Part shown: piece after piece, positions 13,429 through 20,623 of the stretch
How positions within the stretch are numbered: the first letter of the stretch is position 1
Layout: the number at the start of each line of letters is the position of its first letter
IMG/VR virus record: IMGVR_UViG_3300037137_001960
Coordinates: 1-20,676 of that record
Source: a virus
DNA length: 20,676 nt
Reading direction: 5' to 3' (one strand)
Program-made: the position numbers and the translations under genes
Notes under the pieces: model-generated
Seen by the model: only the letters and a program-made list of their open reading frames with translations
Databases searched by the model: none
What the model was told of the DNA's origin: nothing

Positions 13429-14223
13429 ATGTCACGACGGGCGAAGCTCCAGCGCAATACGAACCCGAGCCACACCTGGGACACCGGGAGGCTCGCGGCA
13501 GCGTTGCGGTCGCCAGGGATCGACACCCGGATGTGGGTATCCAACGCGACCGTCGCGGTCGTTGGCGATGACGGCGAGCCCGACTTCGAAGACCCGCACT
13601 CAGTCCACATCGGGCCGCAGGGCGTTTCGGTCGACGTGATCTTGGACCCGGGCGGGATGCCCATGACCTGCCGCTACAACGGGCTCGCTGGCGGGCAGGC
13701 CGGGAGTATCCAGTACCCGGTTCAGCCCGGCGACGAGGTGGTCGTGTTGATCCCGAGCGGCGAGATGGGCGGGGCTCCCATCGCGCTTCCGGCGTTCTCA
13801 TCGGCCTGGGCACCGCTACCGTTGGGCCCCGACCGCAAGCCCCTGTTCAACAACGACCGCATCCACGTCTACGCGAAGAACGTCCCGATCGACATCAGGA
13901 CGGCCGGCGGGGCGCGCATCCTGGTCAACCAGGACGGGACGGTCGAAGCCTCGGGAGAGCAGGTCACGCTGACGACCGACAAGGTGCGTCTTGGGGCAGC
14001 CAACGCGGTTGAGCAGCTTCTCAAAGGCACCACGTACCGCAGTGCCGAGTCGCAGATGAACATCGGCGTCGGTGGCTTGCAGGCAACCTACACCAGCATG
14101 GCGGCTCTTTGCGTGGGGCCCCTCGCGCCGTTGGCTGCGGGCTTCACCGCACTTGCGGCAGCGATTGGTGCGTTCGAGGCGCAGGCATCCTCCTTCCTGT
14201 CGGACGTGAGCAAGACGAAGTGA
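13429..14223 (+). CDS. Baseplate spike protein (gpV / gp5 OB-fold type)
   Basis: The 264-residue protein follows the hub by three nucleotides. Residues about 55-125 look like the OB-fold found in P2 gpV and T4 gp5: VHIGPQGVSVDVILDPGG, then YPVQPGDEVVVLIPSGEMGG and IALPAFSSAW. The 'PGDEVVV.IPSG....api.LP' pattern is characteristic. A short beta-prism-like segment follows (residues about 150-190, ARILVNQDGTVEASGEQVTL with TTDKVRLG). This matches the usual 'g..i.l..dG.i.i.g..v.i....v.lG' organisation of spike tips. The C-terminal 50 residues are Ala-rich and helical. No lysozyme domain is inserted, unlike T4 gp5. The spike pierces the outer layer of the host at contraction. Confidence 0.78.
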   Translation: MSRRAKLQRNTNPSHTWDTGRLAAALRSPGIDTRMWVSNATVAVVGDDGEPDFEDPHSVHIGPQGVSVDVILDPGGMPMTCRYNGLAGGQAGSIQYPVQPGDEVVVLIPSGEMGGAPIALPAFSSAWAPLPLGPDRKPLFNNDRIHVYAKNVPIDIRTAGGARILVNQDGTVEASGEQVTLTTDKVRLGAANAVEQLLKGTTYRSAESQMNIGVGGLQATYTSMAALCVGPLAPLAAGFTALAAAIGAFEAQASSFLSDVSKTK

Positions 14224-14225
14224 AG

Positions 14226-14255
14226 ATGACGGTGCCCCCCTTCCCGCGCTATAAG
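14226..14255 (+). promoter_or_regulatory. Putative promoter before the leader ORF and gp25-like gene
   Basis: TATAAG (14250-14255) is the best -10 hexamer in the window (five of six matches to TATAAT) and stands out against the GC-rich surroundings. ATGACG (14226-14231) lies 18 nt upstream, resembling the -35 candidate of the capsid promoter at the same spacing. TATAAG ends six nucleotides before ATG 14262, the same gap as at 3900-3912, so a leaderless message is predicted. Confidence 0.48.
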
Positions 14256-14261
14256 AGACAC

Positions 14262-14345
14262 ATGGACCGGACCCCTCCCCAGGATGCCCGGCAGAGGGCG
14301 CACGCCTCGCCTGTGAGAGCCCTGGAAGCCGTGGGGGTGCTGTAG
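14262..14345 (+). CDS. 27-codon leader ORF coupled to the gp25-like gene
   Basis: ATG 14262 opens a 27-residue frame (MDRTPPQDARQRAHASPVRA then LEAVGVL). Its stop TAG (14343-14345) overlaps the GTG start of the next gene by one base. Third positions are mostly G/C. No Shine-Dalgarno sequence precedes it, but a TATAAG -10 element ends six nucleotides upstream. The gp25-like gene has only GGGGG (14332-14336) before its GTG and no earlier in-frame start after the TAA at 14252. Ribosomes delivered by this small ORF would therefore help its initiation. I recognise no domain. The peptide itself may have no function. Confidence 0.45.
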   Translation: MDRTPPQDARQRAHASPVRALEAVGVL

Positions 14346-15160
14346 TGGCCGGCTTCGGCGGGGCTGGAGGAGGGCTGTTCGGGGACCCGTTCGGCACCGG
14401 GGGGCCCCTACACGTCACCGGGGCCAGGGCGGTCGCGGGGCAGGTGGTGCGCGTCGTCTACGACGAGGTGCCGATCTTCCACAGCGCAGCCGGGGCGAGC
14501 GACGCGCTAAACCCTGATAACTACTCGATTTCTGTCGTCTCTGGCCAGGCCACGGCTCCGGTGCCGGTGGGTGTGGGGCCCCTTCTCGTGGTCGGCCCGG
14601 TGGCCGGAGTGCCCGCGGGGGACTTCCGAGCGGTGGACCTACACGTCGACCGCGCCTTCGTCTTTGGGATCACCTACCGCGTCTCGGTCATCCGAGTGGC
14701 CGCCGCCGCTGGAGGGGCTCTCGGGGCTCCCACGACGGCGGACTTTGCCGGCGTCGTGCAGGTTCACGTCACGCGGCCTCCGGCGAAACGCCTCGACAAC
14801 ACCGACTTCGCGAACGACCCGTTCGTGGGCAAGTTCGTTGTGGATGACTCCGGCGACATCGCCATCCAAGCGGGGTTGGCCGCCGTCCGCAAGCGCATCC
14901 TGCGCAGGCTGGTCACCCCGCGCAACGCATTCGCCTTCTTGCCGGGCTACGGGGTGGGGCTGCGTCTGAAGGACCTCTACGCGGTTCGGCAGATCCAGAG
15001 CTTGAAGACCGACGTGCTCGCGCAGGTGGGGCAGGAGCCCGAGGTGACGGCTGTCTCGGTGTCGGTGTCCCTGGACGCCACCGGGTTCATCGCCCTCGAC
15101 ATCAAGGCGCAGACGCGCAGCGGGGTTGTCCCGGTGTCGCTCTCGGGGAACGCTGCATGA
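14345..15160 (+). CDS. Baseplate wedge protein: Ig-like domain fused to gp25/gpW-like domain
   Basis: The 271-residue product starts with GTG 14345. Residues about 1-18 are Gly-rich. Residues about 20-145 form a beta-rich domain, with VAGQVVRVVYDEVPIFHSAA, DALNPDNYSISVVSG and FGITYRVSVIRVAA. It resembles bacterial Ig-like (SbsA/Big-type) domains, in which 'v.V.F.e.v.....l.p.nYti' and 'Y.v.v' are usual. Residues about 170-271 look like a gp25/gpW-type wedge protein: QAGLAAVRKRILRRLVTPRN, then AFAFLPGYGVGLRLKDLY and a closing VSVSVSLDATGFIALDIKA. T4 gp25 and P2 gpW are about 110-130 residues, so the N-terminal domain is an addition. This protein and the J-like protein encoded next form the inner baseplate wedge. 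Its TGA (15158-15160) is part of a promoter-like motif. Confidence 0.78.
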   Translation: MAGFGGAGGGLFGDPFGTGGPLHVTGARAVAGQVVRVVYDEVPIFHSAAGASDALNPDNYSISVVSGQATAPVPVGVGPLLVVGPVAGVPAGDFRAVDLHVDRAFVFGITYRVSVIRVAAAAGGALGAPTTADFAGVVQVHVTRPPAKRLDNTDFANDPFVGKFVVDDSGDIAIQAGLAAVRKRILRRLVTPRNAFAFLPGYGVGLRLKDLYAVRQIQSLKTDVLAQVGQEPEVTAVSVSVSLDATGFIALDIKAQTRSGVVPVSLSGNAA

Positions 15161-15166
15161 TAAGGT
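15158..15166 (+). promoter_or_regulatory. Extended -10-like motif before the J-like gene
   Basis: TGATAAGGT fits TGnTAnnnT and is related to the TGATAGA elements at 736, 3365 and 3897. Its TGA is the stop codon of the gp25-like gene, and TAAGGT ends nine nucleotides before GTG 15176. I see no -35 box. AAGG within it could simply be the ribosome binding site of the J-like gene, which is an equally good explanation. Confidence 0.3.
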
Positions 15167-15175
15167 TCCCCCGTC

Positions 15176-16297
15176 GTGTCTGATCTCCCGCTCCGCAACG
15201 AGCTTTTTCAGGCGGGTCGTCGTGCCCTGGTGACGACGCCGAACCAGCGGATCAATCCGGTGGTCGTGGACGTCCCGGGCAGCGACGCGAATCTGATCGT
15301 CGGGGCGTCGTCGCTCATGGGCGAAGAAGTCATCGCGGTCATCGCCAACTGTTTCCAGGGGCTTTTCGTCGACACCGCCATCGGACCGCAACTCGATCGC
15401 GTGGCGTTCGACCGTTACGGCCTGACGCGCTTCTCGGCCATCCCGGCCACGGTCGACCTCGTGTTGTCGCGGCCGGCTCCCGGCGCGGCCGGAATCTACC
15501 CGCAGGGTGGTGTGGTGCAGACGCCGGGCGGGACGCGCTTCGCGACTGACAGTGAAGCGGTCTTCGCCCCGGCGGATCTCTCGAAGACGGTGTCCGCGAC
15601 GGCGCTGGTCACAGGCCCCGAGGGCAACGTCTCGGACAACACCGTCACCGCGTTCTCGGATGCTCCGTTCGACGTAACGATGTCGGTCACGAATCCGTCG
15701 GGGGCGGCCGGGGGGAGCGATGTCGAGACGGATGCGCAGTTCCGGGGACGCATCCGGGACTTCTTCCCCACCGTGCGGCGCGGAACGATGGGGGCCATCG
15801 AGTTCGGTGCTCGACAGGTGCCCGGCATCCGGGTGGCGAAGGGCTACGAGATCGACAACATCTGCTCCGAAGGGGGCGCCGACGTGTTCCTTCCCGCGTG
15901 CGAGGTGGATCTCGTCGTGGCCGATGTCAACGGTCGCGCGTCGTCGTCGCTGTTGGAGCAGGTACGACGCATCCTGATCGACTTCCGGGCCGCCGGCATC
16001 CCCGTGCGCGTGCGCGGAGGGACGGTCGTCAACACGACGGTTCGCTGGTTCCTGACCTTCACCCTCGGGTTCGACACGCAGCGAGGTCGTGACCAGCTTC
16101 GCGCGGTGACCGTGGCTTCTGCGCAGGCGCTTCGTCCTGGCGAGACGCTCTACCGGTCGACGTTGATCGCCGCCGCCCGGCAGGTGCCTGGGGCGATCAT
16201 CACGGACGCTTCGCTGGCTGACCCGCTGGTCGATATCGTGCCGGCCACGAACGACCAGATCATTCGCGTGCGACCGCAGGACGTTTCCTTCGCATAG
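15176..16297 (+). CDS. Baseplate J-like wedge protein
   Basis: The 373-residue protein starts with GTG 15176 and follows the gp25-like gene, as in P2 (W then J) and other contractile systems. Family traits are an N-terminal helical start (LRNELFQAGRRALV), a beta-rich region with PQGGVVQTPGGTRFATDSEA (residues about 107-126) like the 'p.gt....g..f.t...' strand of the family, GAAGGSDVETDAQFRGRIRD at about 176-195, and then RRGTMGAIEFGARQVPGIRV. The last two segments correspond to the conserved 'GG.d.Etdeelr.Ri' and 'gt...y...a..vpGv..a' of Baseplate_J proteins. It forms wedge dimers that hold the hub and trigger sheath contraction. Internal residues include two Cys in NICSEGGADVFLPACEV (about 226-242), possibly a disulfide or metal pair. 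Confidence 0.85.
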   Translation: MSDLPLRNELFQAGRRALVTTPNQRINPVVVDVPGSDANLIVGASSLMGEEVIAVIANCFQGLFVDTAIGPQLDRVAFDRYGLTRFSAIPATVDLVLSRPAPGAAGIYPQGGVVQTPGGTRFATDSEAVFAPADLSKTVSATALVTGPEGNVSDNTVTAFSDAPFDVTMSVTNPSGAAGGSDVETDAQFRGRIRDFFPTVRRGTMGAIEFGARQVPGIRVAKGYEIDNICSEGGADVFLPACEVDLVVADVNGRASSSLLEQVRRILIDFRAAGIPVRVRGGTVVNTTVRWFLTFTLGFDTQRGRDQLRAVTVASAQALRPGETLYRSTLIAAARQVPGAIITDASLADPLVDIVPATNDQIIRVRPQDVSFA

Positions 16298-16302
16298 GCG
16301 AC

Positions 16303-17856
16303 ATGCTCACCCGCGACCAACTCATCGGCGTTCTTCGTCGGACGACGGACGTGGACGGTTGGCTGACGCCGCTGCTCGCCGACCCGTCCAGCGAAGCCGT
16401 GCTCAACGCGATGGCGGCGGTGTGGACGCAGGTGTCCCTGTCCAGCGACGCCATCGGCAACGCAGGGATGATCACCCTGGCTCCGGGCGGGAACGCAGCG
16501 AACGCGGTCATCACGTTGTCGCGGCCTGCGCCGGGTCCCGCGGGAACGCTCCCCGTGGGCTTCCGTTGGAAGAACGCCAGGGGGTCGGTGTTCATCAACC
16601 AGGCACCGGTGGTCATCCTGGCAGGGACGCTGACCATCACCGCGAGCGTGAACTCGCTGTTCAAGAGCGACCTGGCGAACACCATCATCGACGAGGTGTT
16701 CGTCCCGGACACCGAGAACGCGGCGGCTCCGCTGGCGCTCGCCTTAGGCTTCACCTACACCTCGACCCCATCCGTCGGCGGGGCGTTGGACTGGCTCTCG
16801 GCGCACGGGAGCGAGCGCGGGCAGCAGCGGCAGTTCGGAGAGCCGACGGCTGACTACCGGCAGCGCGTGCGCAACATCCCCGACTCGGTGAGCCCGAGTG
16901 CCATCGTGAACTCCGTGCAGGGCGTGGCGAATCAGCGGGGCCTCCCTATCCCCATCGTCAAGGAACCCGAGTTCTGGTCGCCGGAGCAGAGCGTCACCAA
17001 CGCGACGAACGCGACCCCCATCGTTGTCACCACGCTGGCGTCGCACGGCTACGCGACCAATGAGACGGTGGAGGTCTTCGGGGTGTTGGGCAACCTGGCG
17101 GCGAACGGAATCTGGCAGGTGGACGTCCTCACCGACACCACGTTCCAGCTTCGGGGGTCCGTCGGGAGCGGGGCCTACGTCGCCTCCCCGACTGACTTCG
17201 TGGTGGGGAAGTACCTCGGCCTGGGGGCGTTCACCACGAGCTTCTGTGACGACGCTTTCTGTGACGACGCCTCGACCTACATCGTCGGTCGACGTGAGGC
17301 GTGCGCCTACTTCCTGGTCGAGATGCCGGGGATACCCCGCGACCCGGACTCGTTGAGGCTGTTCCTTGACGCGGGCTTCGCCGACGATCCGGTCTTCGGC
17401 TTCCTCGATGTGGTCGAGTCGCCGGTGATCACGTCGGGGCTTCTGGCGATGCACGAGGAACTCGACCGGAAGCGGGCTGCTTGCGTGCAGTTTGACATCG
17501 CCATCGACGCCTTCACCGAACTGGACGCGCACGCCCTGGCCGGGCCCCTCGCCGTGATGACCACGGTCTTCACCCTGACGCCTCCTGCTGGTAAGGTGTG
17601 GATCTTCGTGGAAACTGTCATCGGCCATACGCCTCCCGTGGTGGGGATTGCCCACCAGATCCGGGTGACCTACTCGGACGCGACTGTCGTGAGCACGCCC
17701 CCCTACGGGGGGTTCGACTCCCAGCGGATCACGCCGGCTGACCTCGGCGCGTTCGGGCCGGTGAAGACAGTTACCCAGATCGAGGGTAGGCTCCTCACAC
17801 CTGCGGCACCCGCTACCCTCAACGCCCACGTCCGCCTCATCGAGATGGCGGCGTAA
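16303..17856 (+). CDS. Second J-like baseplate protein with inserted repeat-type beta domain
   Basis: The 517-residue protein starts five nucleotides after the first J-like gene. Residues about 1-215 retain a J-like plan: N-terminal helices, a strand-rich part (PAPGPAGTLPVGFRWKNARG), then ALDWLSAHGSERGQQRQFGE and ADYRQRVRNIPDSVSPSAIV. The last parallels the '..d.fR.Ri...pd.vs..ai...v' element. Residues about 229-296 look like an inserted beta domain with ATPIVVTTLASHGYATNETV and NLAANGIWQVDVLTDTTFQL. This 'pi.vtt...HG..tg..V.v.gv.gn.aaNG.w.V......F.L.gs.g.gaY' pattern is common in phage tail proteins, often labelled FCCH-like. A tandem FCDDA duplication and a unique C-terminal region follow. 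The role is probably as an outer wedge component. Confidence 0.65.
   Translation: MLTRDQLIGVLRRTTDVDGWLTPLLADPSSEAVLNAMAAVWTQVSLSSDAIGNAGMITLAPGGNAANAVITLSRPAPGPAGTLPVGFRWKNARGSVFINQAPVVILAGTLTITASVNSLFKSDLANTIIDEVFVPDTENAAAPLALALGFTYTSTPSVGGALDWLSAHGSERGQQRQFGEPTADYRQRVRNIPDSVSPSAIVNSVQGVANQRGLPIPIVKEPEFWSPEQSVTNATNATPIVVTTLASHGYATNETVEVFGVLGNLAANGIWQVDVLTDTTFQLRGSVGSGAYVASPTDFVVGKYLGLGAFTTSFCDDAFCDDASTYIVGRREACAYFLVEMPGIPRDPDSLRLFLDAGFADDPVFGFLDVVESPVITSGLLAMHEELDRKRAACVQFDIAIDAFTELDAHALAGPLAVMTTVFTLTPPAGKVWIFVETVIGHTPPVVGIAHQIRVTYSDATVVSTPPYGGFDSQRITPADLGAFGPVKTVTQIEGRLLTPAAPATLNAHVRLIEMAA
17242..17271 (+). repeat. Tandem 15-nt direct repeat encoding FCDDA twice
   Basis: TTCTGTGACGACGCT (17242-17256) is followed directly by TTCTGTGACGACGCC (17257-17271), 14 of 15 bases identical and in frame. 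It places two Cys-Asp-Asp motifs five residues apart in the second J-like protein. Confidence 0.85.
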
Positions 17857-17865
17857 AGGAGCCCG

Positions 17866-19344
17866 ATGTCGTCCCAGCTTTCGTCAGTCCTGGAAAACGC
17901 TTTCGAACAGATCCTCTCGTCCGATCTGAATCGGATTCAGCGGATCTCGTCGAGGGAACTCCAGAACATCCTTCAGCAACTCTCGCTCGATTCGGCGGGG
18001 ATTCCCATCAGCGGTCTTCTGACGGCGCTCCCGGTGTTCACCGGCGTCCCCGCGACGTTCACCGGCACGGTGAGCCCGGCAGCGGGCTTCTTCCAGTCCG
18101 CCGTTGGGGTGACCTCGACGGATGACTCGCTGTACCAGGCGCTCCGCTGGCATGGTCCTCTTGGGCCGACTGACCCGATAACGGCGGCGTTCGCGGCGCC
18201 CGACCCGGGCAACCCGCGCATCGATCTCGTGACCGCGACTCCCGCGCAGGAGACGGTCGACGCTGCGGTGCGAAACATCCTCACTGACCCCGCGCTGCGT
18301 ACCGTGGTTCCCACGGCGGTCTTCAAGACCACCAACCCGCGCACGACGCTGGCGGTGGTCACCGGAACTCCGGCGGCGTCCCCGGTGCCCCCTGCGGTGC
18401 CTGTGGGGGCGGTCGCCGTGATGGAAGTTTTCGTGCCCGCGGCGGCACCGGATGCCACGACATTCCGGCCAACCCCTCGGCTCTGGCGCATGGTGGCGAA
18501 CCCCTCCACCAAATTGAACGCGGTCGTCGAGGGGTGCAGCCTCCTTTGGGACACCACGGCTGATCCGAGTGCCGCGGGGTGTTCGATCTCTCTCGGTCAG
18601 GGCGAGAAGTCCGCCATCCTGATCGACGGTGAACTGATCGAGTTCGTGTCCAACCAGGACGTCGTGTTCTTCACCGATACGTCCGCCAACCCGTACACCG
18701 GGGCGGCACCGGCAACGCAGAACCGGACCTACTTCCTGTATGCCTGTGGCGGACGCCACCTACCGCAAGCTGCGGGAAGCCCGCTTCGGATGCCTATCGT
18801 TGTGGTCGAATCCCTGACGCCCCCCAACCTCGGGTCGGGACAGCCGAGCGCAGCGATCACGACTCCTCGCGGGGTCACGATCACGGGAGCCTGCTACATC
18901 GGCATGGGCTTTGTTTACAAGGGGACGACCAACCGCGCTCCAGCCATCATGTCAGGTGACCGCGTTCACGCGGCCAACGACGTGATCGGAGAGATCGGCA
19001 AAGACCCCACGGCGTCGCCCGACTACGCCTTTTCGTGCATCCCGGCGTTCTGCCTGGAGGCGGACATCTGGGTGCGAGGGATCTCCGTCGCTGGGAACCA
19101 CGTTGCGGACGTGCGTCCTGGCGCCGTCGGGGACGTGCCGGCGCTCGGGCTGCCGATGATGATCATCTTTCTGCACAACCCGGTGGAAGTCAACCAGAGC
19201 GCGCGGAGTTACTTCCCGTCGGGGCGTCTCGCCAACTTCAACGTGATCGGGACGGTGGTCGGCGATTCCGTCAGGATCGGGATCACGGGCTTGCCCCACT
19301 ACGCGCCCCGACTCGACAGCAATTCGGGATTGCGCGGGGTCTAA
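17866..19344 (+). CDS. Probable tail fibre / baseplate-attached structural protein
   Basis: The 492-residue product follows a strong AAAGGAG (17855-17861) and starts nine nucleotides after the previous stop. Residues 1-45 are helical and polar (MSSQLSSVLENAFEQILSSD, then LNRIQRISSRELQNILQQL), a likely trimeric coiled-coil or anchoring helix. The rest is Thr/Val/Pro/Gly-rich and beta-rich, with segments such as LGQGEKSAILIDGELIEFVS and RTYFLYACGG, as seen in fibre and appendage proteins of contractile phages. The C-terminal part (residues about 400-492) contains hydrophobic strands (LGLPMMIIFLHNPVEVNQSA). I recognise no receptor-binding family. Position after the baseplate wedge genes and the strong ribosome binding site suggest a multi-copy virion appendage. 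Confidence 0.6.
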   Translation: MSSQLSSVLENAFEQILSSDLNRIQRISSRELQNILQQLSLDSAGIPISGLLTALPVFTGVPATFTGTVSPAAGFFQSAVGVTSTDDSLYQALRWHGPLGPTDPITAAFAAPDPGNPRIDLVTATPAQETVDAAVRNILTDPALRTVVPTAVFKTTNPRTTLAVVTGTPAASPVPPAVPVGAVAVMEVFVPAAAPDATTFRPTPRLWRMVANPSTKLNAVVEGCSLLWDTTADPSAAGCSISLGQGEKSAILIDGELIEFVSNQDVVFFTDTSANPYTGAAPATQNRTYFLYACGGRHLPQAAGSPLRMPIVVVESLTPPNLGSGQPSAAITTPRGVTITGACYIGMGFVYKGTTNRAPAIMSGDRVHAANDVIGEIGKDPTASPDYAFSCIPAFCLEADIWVRGISVAGNHVADVRPGAVGDVPALGLPMMIIFLHNPVEVNQSARSYFPSGRLANFNVIGTVVGDSVRIGITGLPHYAPRLDSNSGLRGV

Positions 19345-19348
19345 AGTC

Positions 19349-20614
19349 ATGGCTTTCGAGTCCGTCGTCGTCCGCACGCTGAAGAACGGGGTCACCCCGG
19401 TCGACGGCGTGTACCGGCAGGACTTCGTGATCGCCGATGTCATCCTGGCCTCGTTGCGGGACACGAACACCGGCGCACCAGCGGTCGTCAGCACATACCA
19501 CTGGCAACTGATCGGACGGCCCGAGGGGTCTGTCGCAGGAGGCGCGGGGCCCGAGCCCATCGAACTCGGGAACACCTCGACGGCGACCTTCACCGTCGAT
19601 AACGACGCGGGCTACCCGCACGACGGGGCCTACGTCCTCCAATGCACGATCAACGAGGGCAGCACGACGGAGCGGAAGGTGCAGCAGATGGGCGTCCGCC
19701 TGTCGGGGCTGACCACCGCCGACGGGCGCACGCTCCGCATGATCGGCGGCTTCGAAGACGAGTTCAAGGACACCTCCGAGGCGAACGTGCGGCAGGGCTG
19801 GGCGATGATGCTCAATCGTTGGCTGCGCTTCCTCACGGCAGCCGGGGGTGGCGGCGGTCCAGCGACGGTCGTGACCGGGACGTTCACCAACGCCGAGGCG
19901 GTCCCCATCACGCGGGGACAGATCGTCCGCGTCTTCGGCGACGGCTCGGTCAAGCTGGCCGACGCCCTCGTGGCGCTCATCCCCGAGAAGGCCCTCGTGG
20001 GAGTGGTGGCAGACGTGTCCATCGCCGCCGCAGCCTCCGGCAACATCGCGCTACTGGGACTCGCCCAGGTGGCGTTCGACGCCGGGCTGACTCTGGGACG
20101 CGACCCGGTGTACCTGTCGTCGGCGTTCGCACCCATCGGCCGGGCCACCAACGTCCCGCCCGACGGCGACACCATCGTCCCTCTGGGTGTCGTGGTGAAC
20201 GCTTCGACCTACGCGGGAGTGGCCGGGGACAAGGCGACGGTACTGCTCAACCCGCCGCCGCCGCCCTACATCTCGCGGCGTTCGGTGCAGTCGTCGGTCC
20301 TCAACCTCGGGCCGGGGCTCGCGACGCTGCTGTCCATCCCGCTGCGCATCGGGTACGTCTACCATCTCGACGCGACGGTGATCGAAGGAGGCACGGGGGC
20401 AGGTGCGGCCAGCGGCGGCTCGTTCCGCATTCAAGCGACCTGTTCCTCGGCGGGGCTGCTCGGGGCGCCGTCGACCCAGCATTTAATATCCAGCGGAGGC
20501 TACTTAGCAGACATCGACGTGTTGGCCGGGTCGGCGCGCATTCGCACTTCGGGCGGATCGCTCTGGGTAGCGACGGTGGACGTGTCAGCCGTGCTAGTCG
20601 CCCCACCCGCGTAG
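19349..20614 (+). CDS. Tail appendage / fibre-type protein with beta domains
   Basis: The 421-residue protein begins four nucleotides after the previous stop. Residues about 1-120 look Ig-like, with strands STYHWQLIGRPEGSVAG, TSTATFTVDNDAGYPHDGAY and VLQCTINEGSTTERKVQQMGV. A short helical part with VRQGWAMMLNRWLRFLTAAG (about 149-168) leads to a Gly-rich hinge. Residues about 172-300 have a beta pattern frequent in phage tail proteins: GTFTNAEAVPITRGQIVRVF, then ALVGVVAD...GNIALLGLAQV and DPVYLSSAFAPIGRATNVPP. This is a small roll in which an 'a.pi..GdvV....G.v.+a' half is followed by 'G.v.....G.v.v...g.....G..vyls...G..t'. A Pro-rich linker (PPPPPY) separates the last domain (about 305-421). 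The N-terminal domain may attach to the baseplate. Confidence 0.6.
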   Translation: MAFESVVVRTLKNGVTPVDGVYRQDFVIADVILASLRDTNTGAPAVVSTYHWQLIGRPEGSVAGGAGPEPIELGNTSTATFTVDNDAGYPHDGAYVLQCTINEGSTTERKVQQMGVRLSGLTTADGRTLRMIGGFEDEFKDTSEANVRQGWAMMLNRWLRFLTAAGGGGGPATVVTGTFTNAEAVPITRGQIVRVFGDGSVKLADALVALIPEKALVGVVADVSIAAAASGNIALLGLAQVAFDAGLTLGRDPVYLSSAFAPIGRATNVPPDGDTIVPLGVVVNASTYAGVAGDKATVLLNPPPPPYISRRSVQSSVLNLGPGLATLLSIPLRIGYVYHLDATVIEGGTGAGAASGGSFRIQATCSSAGLLGAPSTQHLISSGGYLADIDVLAGSARIRTSGGSLWVATVDVSAVLVAPPA

Positions 20615-20623
20615 GGAGAACTC

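Noticed and set aside
14109-14261. Longer start for the leader ORF before the gp25-like gene
   Set aside because: It would overlap the spike gene for over 100 nt with off-frame composition. ATG 14262 after the TATAAG element is more economical.
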